A stretch of 64,000 bases of DNA, taken from NCBI GenBank assembly GCA_028023455.1, contig JAQFVV010006637.1, forward strand, positions 126,001 through 190,000. The letters run 5' to 3'. The notes under the pieces are model-generated. The model worked only from the letters and a program-made list of their open reading frames with translations, was not told the DNA's origin and ran no database searches. The stretch is from Epiperipatus broadwayi (taxonomy: Eukaryota > Onychophora > Udeonychophora > Euonychophora > Peripatidae). The translations under genes were made by a program, and so were the position numbers. Shown here one piece after another: positions 1-11,489 of the stretch (position 1 is the stretch's first letter; every line of letters starts with the position of its first letter).

Positions 1-1741
1 TTATTATCTATTTGTGCTTTTTACTAAAATATTAACACACCGAATATACACTATATTTTGAAAAACATTATTACATCAAAACTTCCACCGCATTGACACT
101 ATATACTTTATATGACAAACAACAATATGGCGACTGGCCATGACAAAACTCTACTAATTAGGAAAAAAATTTTGCTATAACTCTGAAATTTATTCTCATT
201 ATATATTCACTGAAAAAAAAAAAAAACTAACGGAGTGTTAACTGTTCTAAATGTAAACTCTTCATTCTATCTGATTTAAAACTCGGGAAAATTTTTTTAC
301 CTTATACACATTTAACTTTTTTAATTAATCCAACAAAAATGACCTTTGGCTCACATTAGGAAACAAAACTCGGAAAAATTATACATATATTTTTATATAA
401 ATATATTAAAGTAAAACAAACTTCTCAGGGTACTAATTTTTATTTAAAAAAATGCCATTCATCCCACAGCGACAAACTCGAAGCAAAAAATTTACATATA
501 TCTATTATTTCATGTCATTGAAAAAAAAATCATATATATGCATACAAATCCAGAAAAAATTCTACATATATATTATTATTTAAAACATAAACACTGCCTA
601 CAGGGTGTGAGGAAAAATGCGGGGAAAAAATCTTATATGTATACCTATATTTTCAAATCCCCTATTCCTATTTTTCCAAACAAAATGAAATTCGGCCCAG
701 TTGGTCGACAAAATGCGGGGAAAAATTTTACACATATCTATTATCTCGTGTTATTTAAAAAAAAACATTATATATATGCATACCAATCCGGGGGAAAAAA
801 ATTCTACATATATATTATTCATTAATTTAAAACAGAAGAAAAAAACATACACACCTAACAAATGTTATACAGGGCATTGCAGGGTATGGAAAATTTCGAA
901 TAGCCACATGATGGGCATCCAAAATGCGGGAAAAAAAATTTACTGTGCGAGTCAGATGATGTATGTTGGTTTAACTCAGTTCGAATACTAGGCAAAAGTA
1001 CCTCGAGGCCACCCACACGTGAGATATTAAATCAAGAATACTATGACCTCTGCCCTCTTCACCTACTACTGAGTCTAATTATGAACCAACAACATTATCT
1101 GAGACATACATAAATTATTTGCTCACCCAGCCAAGCTTACCATCAAAGGAGAGACAATGGACAAGAATACTTATGGGACTAAACAGTCAAATGTGCATAA
1201 AAGTACTATGAAAAATGTGTTTTCTGTGCCTGGATCATTGGAAAAGCAAAATAAAGCATTAAAATAAAATTAGAAAAAACTCAAGCTTTTTAGTTAAATA
1301 ATATATTTAATTAATGACTTTTAAAATGTTAGTAATGTTTTAATGGCCTCCGCTATTCCCCTGAATTAATGAAAAACTAATTAGACAATAAAAACAGATA
1401 GCAACAATATAATATTTTTGCGGTCTAAGTCTTTTCTTCCCAATTTTAATAAAATTGTCAACTCGACTCTCCTCGATAAAGCACAATAAAAAATCTTTCG
1501 CAAAGCATTTTTAATTGCCTTGCACTAAAAACAGACAGTTTAAAATTATTTAAATGGTGGACAAAAGAGGCATTATCGAGGAGATCAAATAGGCAAACAA
1601 AGGAAACTTACTCATATTTAATTCATAATACAATTGAAATTGGAAAGATATTTTAAATGAAAAATTAACTTTTAAACTTAACCACAATTGAATACAAAAT
1701 ATTGATAACATGTTAGGAAAAAGGGTTAAATATATATATAT
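1..1741. other. AT-rich repeat-like region, no gene
   Basis: No convincing exon or intact element is seen. Short open frames here are AT-rich and carry no recognisable domain. The only clear structure is the direct repeat at 471-837. The right edge runs into a short AT tract where the LTR element begins. Confidence 0.6.
471..837. repeat. Diverged tandem direct repeat, period about 237 bp
   Basis: Bases 471-590 and 707-837 align with the same order of landmarks: a GACAAA start, an A-rich run, ACATATATCTATTAT, then TATATATGCATAC and TCTACATATATATTAT. The spacing is about 237 bases. The units are diverged by small indels in A-runs. No coding function is seen. Confidence 0.6.
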
Positions 1742-3426
1742 TGAACCGTGTTCGAATATGTGGACTCGGAACACCGGCCTCTTAGACAGAGAAGAACATA
1801 CTCGGAGAGTATGTATGCCTAAACGATAGCTATAAAGTATATAACTAGCATTACATTTCCAGGACATAGCTTCTTCTCGGCTGTTGAGTTCAACACCAAG
1901 TTCAAAGCACTTTTTTTTGTTTGTGTATAAACATGGGCGCCAGCTATCTATTCAAGGATAAATAAATAACGCATTTTGAGCAATGGCCACTAGCTCAACG
2001 CCTAAATCCACGACTAACTCAGCTGTTTGTAATCACTAATAGATTATACATAATTAGTGGTTAAAAGACTTGATAAAGAATTGTAAAAGGAATTTATAAA
2101 AAGAATTGTAAAAGAATTGATAAAAAGAATTGATAAAAAGAATTGACCGACAAATAAAGTTTAATTTGAAAGATAATTTATTAACTAACATTTATTTACT
2201 AAATTTAAACATTTTATAATTCTAATAAAACACACGCATATTTTAAATTAACATTTCTAAATAGTTTAAATATTGCTATAGATTTAATAACAGAACTAAT
2301 AAATATTGATATAGTGATCACACACATATTAACTCATGCACACACATAATAATGATAGTAAAGGACTACATACCATTTGAAATTTAATCACACACATCAA
2401 TAGTTCATTTATGTATGATATAGAGTTCATACAATTAGACTCTTGGAGGATCCGCACAAATTAATGAAATGCAATGGCTATTACAGTATAAACGAAAATA
2501 AGCAAAGGTTTTACTTAGGATTTTGAACGTAGATTTAACACTTTGTTTTCTTCTTGTTTGTTGTTTCTTCCAGTATGAATGGTTCCAGTATGAATGCTTC
2601 CAGCCGGCTGGGATATTTCCTTGATGAGTTTCCTTATTATTCACGATTATTACTATTGGAGACAATTAGATACTGACGGAGATTTTCTAAGTTGTTACGT
2701 TGACATTATTTCACGGGCAGATCTTGCTGTTTTCATCTGACTTTTTAGGCTGTGGAAAGGCGTGAATTCCCAAAATCTTCTCAGCACTGCATTTTGTTTC
2801 TGGGTATAATTAACTCAACTGATTCAATTAATTTGTGAACTGCACTCACTCAATTAATTTGTGAACTGATTCACTGTCCGATAAAAAAGTCTATTTATAT
2901 CTGCAACGTGTTGTCGAAATATTTCTGGTGATAATCATTTGATAAACGTGTTGTTTTATTTTATTAATAACCATTGCCGTGTTTTTAATGATAATCTTCT
3001 TTTATTTCGCATACATTTTTATTTATTTACAAATCGCACATATATACGCACATATATTTTTAATACAATTTACTATTTAGTTTTAACCTTATTTTTTTCT
3101 TTAATTAAACTTGAATGAAAAGAGATTTGTACGTTTTAATTTTTTAAATTATATTTTTACGAATACTAATAAAAACTCTTTACTTTCTTTTATAACCCTT
3201 AGTTTCATTTCTCAAACCAAGACTCCCCCTCCCACCTTTTGATTAATTAATTGTAGCTTTTTTTTATTTCAAAAACTAACGCTAGAAAACTATTTAATTC
3301 TTATCTTTTTTCTAAAACAAACTACAATAAACTCTTCAACATTTAATTTTATGTTTTCTTTTATGAACGATTATTTTAATAATATAATAAAATTATATGT
3401 GCCTATATCAATATAGGTACATTACA
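1742..3426 (-). repeat. 3' LTR
   Basis: This is the left copy of the 1.68-kb repeat and aligns end to end with 5755-7442. In element orientation it begins TGTAATGTACC right after the polypurine tract and ends CGGTTCA. It contains a run of short GAATTG(A/T)AAAA-type tandem units at about 2075-2143 and a TATA-type box at 2892-2900 on the minus strand. Confidence 0.85.
2892..2900 (-). promoter_or_regulatory. TATA box of 3' LTR
   Basis: Minus strand TATAAATAG, about 530 bases into the LTR. The same box is conserved in the other LTR, where an LTR promoter is expected. Function is inferred. Confidence 0.5.
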
Positions 3427-3444
3427 CCGCTCCTTCTTTTTGAG
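3427..3444 (-). promoter_or_regulatory. Polypurine tract of the LTR element
   Basis: The minus strand reads CTCAAAAAGAAGGAGCGG, purine-rich and immediately upstream of the TGTAAT start of the 3' LTR. This is where plus-strand DNA priming occurs in LTR retrotransposons. Confidence 0.65.
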
Positions 3445-3682
3445 AGTAAAATGCGTCATTTTTGACCATTTTATCTCTGTCAACATTAAATCTTAATTTA
3501 TTATTCTTTCTAAGTTTGCTTTTTGGTATCTTTTCCTTTCCATGCTAAGGGCAATCTCCAATTATGCTTTTCTTCTTTCTATGCTGGTAACATTGCTTAC
3601 AATGTTCATCCTGGATAATGACCACGAGGACAAACTAAATTTGTGGCACAGGGGTCTTTTATAAATGAAACTTCAGCTGCTG

Positions 3683-3862
3683 ATTCTCTTGATCAGACTT
3701 TGACTAAGAAAAGGTGGCTGCAAATGGCAGGAATTTCAACTGTCCATTTCCGACTTACGCCCTGGAAAACGATTGCCAATTCTCTTGATCGGACTTTGAC
3801 TAAGCAGCTGCAATGGCAGGAATTTTCAACTGTCCATTTCCGACTTACGCTTTGGAAAACGA
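3683..3862. repeat. Tandem repeat, period 96 bp, two units
   Basis: Units at 3683-3778 and 3779-3862 share TCTCTTGATC, the GACTTTGACTAAG block, and CATTTCCGACTTACGC. The second unit is shorter by small deletions. It lies in the non-coding interior of the LTR element. Confidence 0.7.
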
Positions 3863-5070
3863 GGTACGAGATATGGGGATTCTCCCCTGAAAAGTGACTT
3901 ACGACTTACTCTGGTTGTTGCCAGTGTGCTTTTTAAAAGAAAAATGATCCCGGCCAATCCATTGCGGGTACTAGAATTTATCCAGTCGAGAGCTTTAAAC
4001 TTAATCCTTATCTAACTTATTTCAATACTACCCTCATCCCTTTAGATTCGAACCCTTATACGCTCCTAATACAACTTAGATTGACTTTCATTTATATTAT
4101 TTTTAAATTCATTACAAACATTATTTAAATATTTAGTTTTACGATACTTATTTTAAACCCATACGAACATTATCCATATTTATTTATGCTACAATATTAT
4201 TTTGAAACTATCACGGACACATATTTATTTATATTACAATATTACTTTAACCCATTACTTTAACTTATATATTATCGTGCGTATATTTAAAAACTATTTT
4301 ATTTTACTACGAATATTTTATTTATTTTCTACAGATATATTATACTTATTTATTTAACTTGTTTTTATTTTATGTATTTCCGTTATTTTATTAATTTATT
4401 TAATTCTACAAACATTATTTCTAAATCCTTAATTTGACCCATTTATTTAACTTGATTTTATTGATTTTTATTTATTTGAACTGTTTATTTACGAACATTT
4501 CCTTAATTAATATGTGCGTGGAGAAAAAAAAATCTTTTTTTTTGCGAAGCCTCCATTATTATTATTTGACAAAAGAATCCATCATTTTAAATAGAAAAAT
4601 TCTAATTCAGGCTTTTCACCTATGTCAAAATAATTATATTAGACTCATAGTCCATTTCCGGTCATTTTATTTCCGTCTACTTTAATATTCCGACCCTTAA
4701 CTAACTTCTAAACTATGTCAGGTGGTTTCTTCTTTCTTTCTACTAATTTTATAATATAAATCATACTCCATATTCTCACTTCTATTTCTTGATTAAAATC
4801 TATTTTATCTCTTTCTCTTTCTGTTCTGTTTTTGACTTCGTAACTCAGAAAACCTTTATACCTAGACAAACTCCGAATTACTTCAATCTGGGAATATTTT
4901 TTTCTACACTTTCTCTTTGTTTTAAATCTATGTCTACAGCGAATGCGAACATTTACTTTAAACCTTTTATTTTTAATTCTTTGTAAAAACTCTTACGCTA
5001 TTTTCTACCTTTTGATCTACATAAGTTTCTACTTTATCTGTCACAACGCTATCTGATTCTAATTCAATTC

Positions 5071-5406
5071 CTACCTCTTAACCTCAACTTTTTTACTTTC
5101 TTTAACTAAATCTACTTCTACAATCTCTTGATTTTTCTCTATCTTTCCTGTAATTTCATATCTTATTTCCCTTACTTCTGCTCTGAGTTCTTTAATTTCT
5201 ATTTTAACCTGACTAATTTCTTCCTTCAATTCTGCCTTGAGTTCTAACTGACTTTGTTTAAATTCTTGACACATTTCTTCCATCATATTCATCATCATTT
5301 TCATCATCATTCGCGTGTCAGATACTTCTTCTTTCTGTTTTTCCACTAACTGGGGATTTTTAAAATATATTGGGCTTTCTTTCGGATCCATTTTCGAAAA
5401 TTTCAA
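5071..5406 (-). CDS. Gag-like N-terminal coiled-coil protein of the LTR element
   Basis: This is a 111-codon open frame starting about 320 bases downstream of the primer-site-like sequence, where gag is expected. The protein begins MKFSKMDPKE and has a methionine-rich stretch at about residues 32-46. A highly charged Glu/Lys heptad-like region follows at about residues 47-100 and is predicted to form a coiled coil. No zinc knuckle (CX2CX4HX4C) or capsid motif follows, because the interior loses coding sense afterwards. It is therefore either a truncated gag or the sole small protein of a non-autonomous element. The start ATG was chosen because it is the first in frame after the leader. The assignment rests on position and composition only. 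Confidence 0.45.
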   Translation of the reverse strand: MKFSKMDPKESPIYFKNPQLVEKQKEEVSDTRMMMKMMMNMMEEMCQEFKQSQLELKAELKEEISQVKIEIKELRAEVREIRYEITGKIEKNQEIVEVDLVKESKKVEVKR

Positions 5407-5726
5407 TTTTAAAGTACTAGCGCTTATGTTAAACTAAATTTAAATATAACTTATTTATTTATTTTTCTCACTAAGACGGAAACTCACGCTAACTCCACCC
5501 TTTTAGTCCTTTTCACTACCCGATCTTAATGCTTTAACTCCGCCCATAACATCTAATTGACTCTGATTTGATAGCATAAATGTCAAAATCTCTTTTCATT
5601 TTGAAAAAAAAATTCGGTCAATTCTTTTTTTTTTTTTAAATTAAAACACTTTTACATACGTAATTTAACTTTTTAGATTTTTATTTTCAACAAGAACAAA
5701 GTATTTAATTAACTGTCATTTATGAC

Positions 5727-5753
5727 AAGTTCAGCCCACGTTGGGTAAAGCCA
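5727..5753 (-). promoter_or_regulatory. Probable tRNA-Lys-type primer-binding site, degenerate
   Basis: Directly after the 5' LTR the minus strand begins TGG and continues CCCAACGTGGG. That block is shared with the tRNA-Lys primer site of many Gypsy elements. The bases between TGG and CCC differ from the usual form, so the match is partial. Confidence 0.5.
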
Positions 5754-5754
5754 T

Positions 5755-7442
5755 TGAACCAGGTTCGAATATGTTAATTTGAAACACCGGTCTCTTAGGC
5801 AGAGAAGAACATACTCAGAGAGTATGTATGCCCAAATGATAGCTATAAAGTATATAACTAGCATTACATTTCCAGGACATAGCTTCTTCTCGGCTGTTGA
5901 GTTCAACACCAAGTTCAAAGCACTTTTTTTTGTTTGTGTATAAACACGGGCACCAGCTATCTATTCAAGGATGAATAAATAACGCACTTTGAGCAATGGC
6001 CACTAGCTCAACGCCTAAATCCATGACTAGCTCAGCTGTTTGTAATCACTAATAGATTATACATAATTAGTGGTTAAAAGACTTGATAAAGAATTGTAAA
6101 AGGAATTTATAAAAAGAATTGTAAAAGAATTGATAAAAAGAATTGATAAAAAGAATTGACCGACAAATAAAGTTTAATTTGAAAGATAATTTATTAACTA
6201 ACATTTATTTACTAAATTTAAACATTTTATAATTCTAATAAAACACACACATATTTTAAATTAACATTTCTAAATAGTTTAAATATTCCTATAGATTTAA
6301 TAACAGAACTAATAAATATTGATATAGTGATCACACACATATTAACTCATGCACACACATAATAATGATAGTAAAGGACTACATACCATTTGAAATTTAA
6401 TCACACACATCAATAGTTCATTTATGTATGATATAGAGTTCATATAATTAGACTCTTGGAGGATTCGCACGAATTAATGAAATGCAATGGCTATTACAGT
6501 ATAAACGAAAATAAGCAAAGGTTTTACCTAGAATTTTGAACATAGATTTAACACTTTGTTTTCTTCTTGTTTGTTGTTTCTTCCAGTATGAATGGTTCCA
6601 GTATGAATGCTTCCAGCCGGCTGGGATGTTTCCTTGATGAGTTTCCTTATTATTCACGATTATTACTATTGGAGACAATTAGATACTGACGGAGATTTTC
6701 TAAGTTGTTATGTTGACATTATTTCACGGGCAGATCTTGCTGTTTTCATGGGACTTTTTAGGCTGTGGAAAGGCATGAATTCCCAAAATCTTCTCAGCAC
6801 TGCATTTTGTTTCTGGGTATAATTAACTCAACTGATTCAATTAATTTGTGAACTGCACTCACTCAATTAATTTGTGAACTGATTCACTGTCCGATAAAAA
6901 AGTCTATTTATATCTGCAATGTGTTGTCCTAATATTTCTGGTGATAATCATTTGATAAACGTGTTGTTTTATTTTATTAATAACCATTGCCGTGTTTTTA
7001 ATGATAATCTTCTTTTATTTCGCATACATTTTTATTTATTTACAAATCGCACATATATACGCACATATATTTTTAATACAATTTACTATTTAGTTTTAAC
7101 CTTATTTTTTTCTTTAATTAAACTTGAATGAAAAGAGATTTGTACGTTTTAATTTTTTAAATTATATTTTTACGAATACTAATAAAAACTCTTTACTTCC
7201 TTTTATAACCCTTAGTTTCATTTCTCAAACCAAGACTCCCCCTCCCCCCTTTTGATTAATTAATTGTAGCTTTTTTTTTATTTCAAAAACTAACGCTAGA
7301 AAACTATTTAATTCTTATATTTTTTCTAAAACAAACTACAATAAACTCTTCAACGTTTAATTTTATGTTTTCTTTTATGAACGATTATTTTAATAATATA
7401 ATTTTAGATAAAATTATATGTGCCTATATCAATATAGGTACA
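5755..7442 (-). repeat. 5' LTR
   Basis: This is the right copy of the 1.68-kb repeat. It ends CTGGTTCA directly before the primer-site-like sequence. Its outer start has lost the first few bases present in the other LTR and runs into a TATA microsatellite at about 7443-7491, probably by expansion or erosion of the flank. Confidence 0.85.
6904..6912 (-). promoter_or_regulatory. TATA box of 5' LTR
   Basis: Minus strand TATAAATAG at the same place as in the 3' LTR. This copy would drive transcription through the gag-like ORF. Confidence 0.5.
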
Positions 7443-7460
7443 ATATATATAGATGATCAC

Positions 7461-7494
<34 letters not shown>

Positions 7495-9460
7495 ACTAGT
7501 CTAATAAAAATGGTTACATTACAAATATAATTAAATAAAACATTTCAGAAATATACTATAATAAGCAATTAAGAAAGATATGATCAAAAGGGTTGAATAA
7601 TAAATAGTTCATGAGGAGAGATACAATTATCATCCTGTTTCCTTGCTCCTGTTAGGCGGCATTCATGGCTTGATCTGACCGTCAATAGGTATTTGTCCGG
7701 ATAAGGAAAATGGAAATACGTAGCATTCTTTCACGAAAAGTCCCACAGACACTGCACAGAGGTCAGATTAATATGGGTTGGATACTACAGCATTTTGATG
7801 GTTTTTAGGAACCTCGGCGGCAGGCAAAGCTTTTTGCCTAACTGCCAATCATATTCGTTTCCATCAAAATACTATGACTTTTAACTCGTTGCATGTTAAA
7901 AACTTCTCTGTGGTTTCGAGGACGACAGTTAAATAATTTTTTGGAACAAAATCTCAAAGAGAAGCAAAATCTAAGAAAACTGAATGAATTCTCTCAAATA
8001 GTAATCTGAAACAGCAGCAAGAGAAAATCTCAATGAATTCTCCAAAGACAAATCTGACTGAAAAGCAAGCACAAGAAAAATCTGAAAGAATTCTCCAAAG
8101 AGATATCTGACTGCAAGCAAGCAAGAGAAATCTCTAATAGGAAAAGCACACTGAATAAGCCAACTCTGAAAAAGCCAAGTCTTTTGTTCTCTCTCCTATT
8201 TATACTTTTTTTGTAAGCTACCTTCTATTGTTTTGCATATGATCTTAAATCTTGATAAGCCCCCCCATGCTCCTTTGTTTCAAGGTAACATTTTCTAAAA
8301 ATAACTTTTGCTTTTTTATTTAAATTTCTTTCTTTAAACTTTGAATTTTATTAATTAAAAAAGAAAGAGAAGGCCATCTTTAATTTGCCTTGAATTGGCT
8401 AATTAATTAAAAATATACATTCCTTTAGAAAATGTTGGCAACATACGCCATATTTTAACAACATTTAAAAAGAAAAATACATTCTTACTATTTTTAATAA
8501 AATAAGCATTTTATTTCAGCAGAATTTTGCATTAACTCATATATATATACACTTGACGTATATATATATATATATATGTTTGATTAAAAGGTTTTAACAA
8601 TTTTTTAAAACAGCAATTTAATATTGGAATGGAATTTATTTAAAACAAAATATTTACTGCACATACAGATTTAATAAACATAATTAATTTTAGCTGTAAT
8701 GCAAAACCCTGCTGATATTGGGCTATAAACTTAATTCAGGTCTACAATACTGATTAAGTTTATAGGAGGCTGTGAAGCATGGATCGGACTTTCAGATCCA
8801 TTGCTTCATTATAAAGTGTTAATATGAATATAGGGTGCTAATATAATATGTGCTCGGTGGCCATTTTGAATTTTAAAACATATATTAATCATAATATTGG
8901 CATAGGTCTACCTTATTATAGTATATCAGATTTACAATATTTCAGGGATTTGGTGGGCATGCAAATGTTCACAAACATACACACATGTGTTTATCTACAA
9001 TATTAGTGTAAATGTAAAAAAATAAAATAGAGATATGTAACAATTAAATAAGATTGCTTTTCAAATTTGCTTGGTGTATAAGCACTACATTCTTATCAAT
9101 TAATATAGTGGATTTTAAATAATTATTTTCTCATTACAATTAAGAGCATAATAAATAAATATAAATATGAAAAGCTCATTCTAATCAATTCAAATATATA
9201 ATATCTTAAATATCAAAAATTGCAGATAAAATAAATACAAGTGCTTCAAAAACAAATTATTATTTTAATTCAAATCCAAAAATATTAACATCAGCATAGC
9301 AAATTTTGACTTATGCTATAAAAATAAGAAATGTGACAATATTCTAAGGAGATACACATCTCTCTGTGAAAATAAAGCAAGCACTTATATCTCAAATAAA
9401 TGAACATTTACACTACAAGAACTACTTCTATAATGGATATATTATAGAGCCACAGATTGA
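7443..9460. other. Unclassified intergenic region
   Basis: No exon is recognised. A short (TA)n tract follows the LTR element at 7467-7491. A moderately GC-richer block at 7600-8200 contains degenerate repeats of AAGCAAGAGAAATCT-like units at about 7950-8140, which may be part of an unrecognised repeat. The rest is AT-rich with small inverted repeats. Confidence 0.4.
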
Positions 9461-9461
9461 C

Positions 9462-9612
9462 AAAACTCTCCATACAGTAGTGCCACTCAGCACAAGCCAG
9501 AGTAATTAATAGAAGCAGGAAGGTTTGTGTTTAAAATCCCTATCTAGTGCCTACTTATCCAATATCCCCAGACTAGTTTCTAGCTTGTGGCTTTCATCAG
9601 TGAGGAGCCTTA
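9462..9612 (-). repeat. Dispersed repeat, family I (minus copy)
   Basis: It matches, in reverse, the blocks at 33975-34140 and 34425-34590. Shared landmarks are the CACTGATGAAAGCCA box, GCACTAGAT and the terminal CCATACAGTAG(T/C)GCCACT. It carries the hammerhead-like motif at 9566-9605. Part of the same family is seen at 63317-63392. Confidence 0.7.
9566..9605 (-). ncRNA. Hammerhead-like ribozyme motif, family I
   Basis: Minus strand: stem I arm CCUCA, then CUGAUGA plus one A, then stem II AGC/GCU with loop CACAA, then A and GAAA. The self-complementary ACUAGU forms stem III, followed by C and stem I arm UGGGG. Stem I pairs over five positions including one G-U. The fold was read by eye and activity is unknown. 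Confidence 0.5.
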
Positions 9613-9862
9613 AATCTGAATGATGATCATGTGATATTTGATGATATAGTATATACATATTTTTATTAATATTGTGAGCAAAGACAAAATTAACTTTAAG
9701 TTAAACATTAGTAAAATGCAAGTTAATTTAGAAATCTATAATTCACCTATATATATATATATGATAAATAGATAGAGCTTTACCAAAACCTCCGAACAAG
9801 CGTATTTTTGTTTACATAAACATCTAAAGAGTCAGAATTCACTATCTCTTTCATTGGCTCCA

Positions 9863-9909
9863 CCTTCAGATTAGATGATTTCAAGCTAATTTGCCATCAT
9901 CAGTGAAGG
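9863..9909 (-). ncRNA. Hammerhead-like motif, family F
   Basis: Minus strand: stem I CCUUCA, CUGAUGA, short stem II around AAAUUA, GAAA, AUC, later UGAAGG. The stem III palindrome seen in sister copies is altered here. Confidence 0.4.
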
Positions 9910-9956
9910 ATAGTGCTGGAAACTAGATCTAAACACTATCTCTTTCATTGGCTCCA

Positions 9957-10003
9957 CCTTCAGATTAGATGATTTCAAGCTAATTTGCCATCATCAGTGA
10001 AGG
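9957..10003 (-). ncRNA. Hammerhead-like motif, family F, tandem copy
   Basis: This is a duplicate of the motif at 9863-9909, created by the 94-bp tandem duplication. Core elements are unchanged. Confidence 0.4.
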
Positions 10004-10214
10004 ATAGTGCTGGAAACTAGATCTAAACACTAACTCCAAGTGTTTATGCAACAAGTTCCTATCAGTTTGCAAGCATGAATTTTTCAGACACGTAATGTCT
10101 TCAAACCCAGCCTAACAAGCCAGATAGCTACACGGGTCTGATATAAGTTCAGTTTCAGCACATAGTCAAAGCCTCTGCAATATATATCATTGCAAAAACC
10201 TTTAAATATACATT

Positions 10215-10619
10215 TATGAAAAACAAAAACAAGTTATAAATCACGTAACTTGCTATCGCTTGCATTTATGATGAATAGATGGAGCTTTACCAAAACCTCT
10301 GAACAATCATATTTTTGTTTACATAAACATCAAAAGAGTCAGAATTCACTATCTCTTTCATTGGCTCCACCTTCAGATCAGCTTGGAGTTAGTGTTTAGA
10401 TCTAGTTTCTAGCCCTATCCTTCACTGATGATAGCAAATTAGCTTGAAATCAGCTGATCTGAAGGTGGAGCCAATGAAAGAGATAGTGAATTCTGACTCT
10501 TTTGACATTTATGTAAACAAAAATATGCTTGTTCAGAGGTTTTGGTAAAGCTCCATCTATTGATCATAAATGCAAGTGATAGCAAGTTACGCGATTTGTA
10601 ACTTGTTTTTGTTTTTCAT
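10215..10619. mobile_element. Foldback (palindromic) element family F, complete copy
   Basis: This 405-bp unit starts ATGAAAAACAAAAACAAG and ends in its inverse. The arms at about 10215-10380 and 10463-10619 are inverted copies with small differences. No open frame is present. It resembles a MITE or foldback element, but the hammerhead-like motif and palindromic form suggest it could instead be an inverted pair of retroelement ends. Related copies are at 9760-10200 and 56738-57240. Confidence 0.75.
10419..10465 (+). ncRNA. Hammerhead-like ribozyme motif, family F, best-preserved stem III
   Basis: Stem I arm CCUUCA (10419-10424), CUGAUGA (10425-10431), stem II AGC/GCU flanked by an unpaired U on each side, then GAAA. 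The self-complementary AUCAGCUGAU forms stem III, followed by C and stem I arm UGAAGG (10460-10465). Stem I pairs perfectly over six bases. The palindromic stem III would favour action as a dimer. The unpaired U-U at the base of stem II departs from the usual G-C. Confidence 0.55.
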
Positions 10620-11489
10620 ATATATATAAAATTAAAATAATCACTATTTTACCAGACCTTCAAAGGATTTTGATAGATAGTCAAACACTATGCTAAACTT
10701 CCTGGTATAATTCATTGATCTTATGGGGTTGGGTTCCTGGATATTGATTGTCTGGTCACTTTGGTGACATTGTACTAGGGGCTTCTTATTGATTGTGATG
10801 GCATAGCATGTCTGAAACTTGGATCATCAATTGCAGGCAGGAACTTTAGTGGCATCACATTTTATAGTACCAGGGAACTTCATACTCAGCTTCTCCAGAG
10901 ATATCCAGAAAAATTATGGTGATCTACTCACTGGTCATAGTGAGATGCAATTTAACAGCTTAAAAAACTTTACAAGAAGTTTACAAGATCTACAAGAAGT
11001 AATACTCTTTCTTTTTTGCCCCTATATATATCTCTCAAAACAAGGGTATCCAGATGTTTTCAAATTGATTAATTAATTTTAAGAGATAATTATTTTCCTT
11101 ACTATCTAAAAAAATCTTGATGATCACAATCTTGATCTAGTTTAATTTTAAAATTTTTACTAATTGTATTTTTTTAATTAAATTCTAAATGTCTTTGATT
11201 TTTATCAAATTCCCCAGTAATTACATGTTTGTGCCACCTTTTCCCCTAAAATAATTATAAAATTAAAATTTAATTTATACATTCTTTTATCATCAGTTGA
11301 TTTTAATTAATTAGTTACATTTTCTTTGCTGACTTGAAGCTTCCCCTTTACTCCCCATAATATTAAATTGCATAATAAAATTAAATTTCTTTATACATTA
11401 TTTTTTTAAAATGCCTTAGTATTATAACTTTATGGCAACAATATATACATGAAGCACACACACATATATATATGACTGCCTCAATATAT
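10620..11489. other. Unclassified region
   Basis: A slightly GC-richer block at 10660-11060 has an open frame with no recognisable domain. The remainder is AT-rich. No exon is supported. Confidence 0.35.

Larger units (their letters stand above)
1742..7442 (-). mobile_element. LTR retrotransposon, internally deleted (LARD-like)
   Basis: Two direct repeats of about 1.68 kb flank a 2.33-kb interior. Several features fix the orientation to the minus strand. The LTRs read from TGTA at the right to TTCA at the left. A polypurine tract (3427-3444) sits next to the left LTR. A sequence resembling a tRNA-Lys primer-binding site (5727-5753) sits next to the right LTR. A gag-like coiled-coil ORF follows it. 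No protease, reverse transcriptase, RNase H or integrase is seen, so the element cannot be autonomous. Size and layout match the large-retrotransposon-derivative class. By eye the LTRs differ at only a few percent of sites, so insertion is fairly recent. A 4-base ATAT flank is present on both sides but means little in an AT tract. The lineage is probably Gypsy, by inference from the primer site. Confidence 0.8.
9760..10200. mobile_element. Foldback element family F, partial copy with internal duplication
   Basis: It begins like the element at 10215-10619 (GATAGAGCTTTACCAAAACCTC) and shares its interior. It lacks the matching inverted end. A 94-bp block is duplicated in tandem at 9841-9934 and 9935-10028. 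The later part (10030-10150) has a loop sequence also found in the copy at 56738-57240 (GACAC(A/G)TAATGTCTTCAAAC). Confidence 0.7.

Noticed and set aside
2435-2665. 76-codon minus-strand frame present in both LTRs (also 6448-6678)
   Set aside because: It is repeated only because the LTRs are nearly identical. Composition and lack of any domain argue against a protein.
3643-3897. 84-codon + strand frame with an internal repeat
   Set aside because: It lies antisense in the LTR element interior and its repeat is explained by the 96-bp DNA tandem duplication.
5709-5918. 69-codon minus-strand frame ending at the LTR boundary
   Set aside because: It crosses the LTR end and the primer-site region, so it is not a coding unit.
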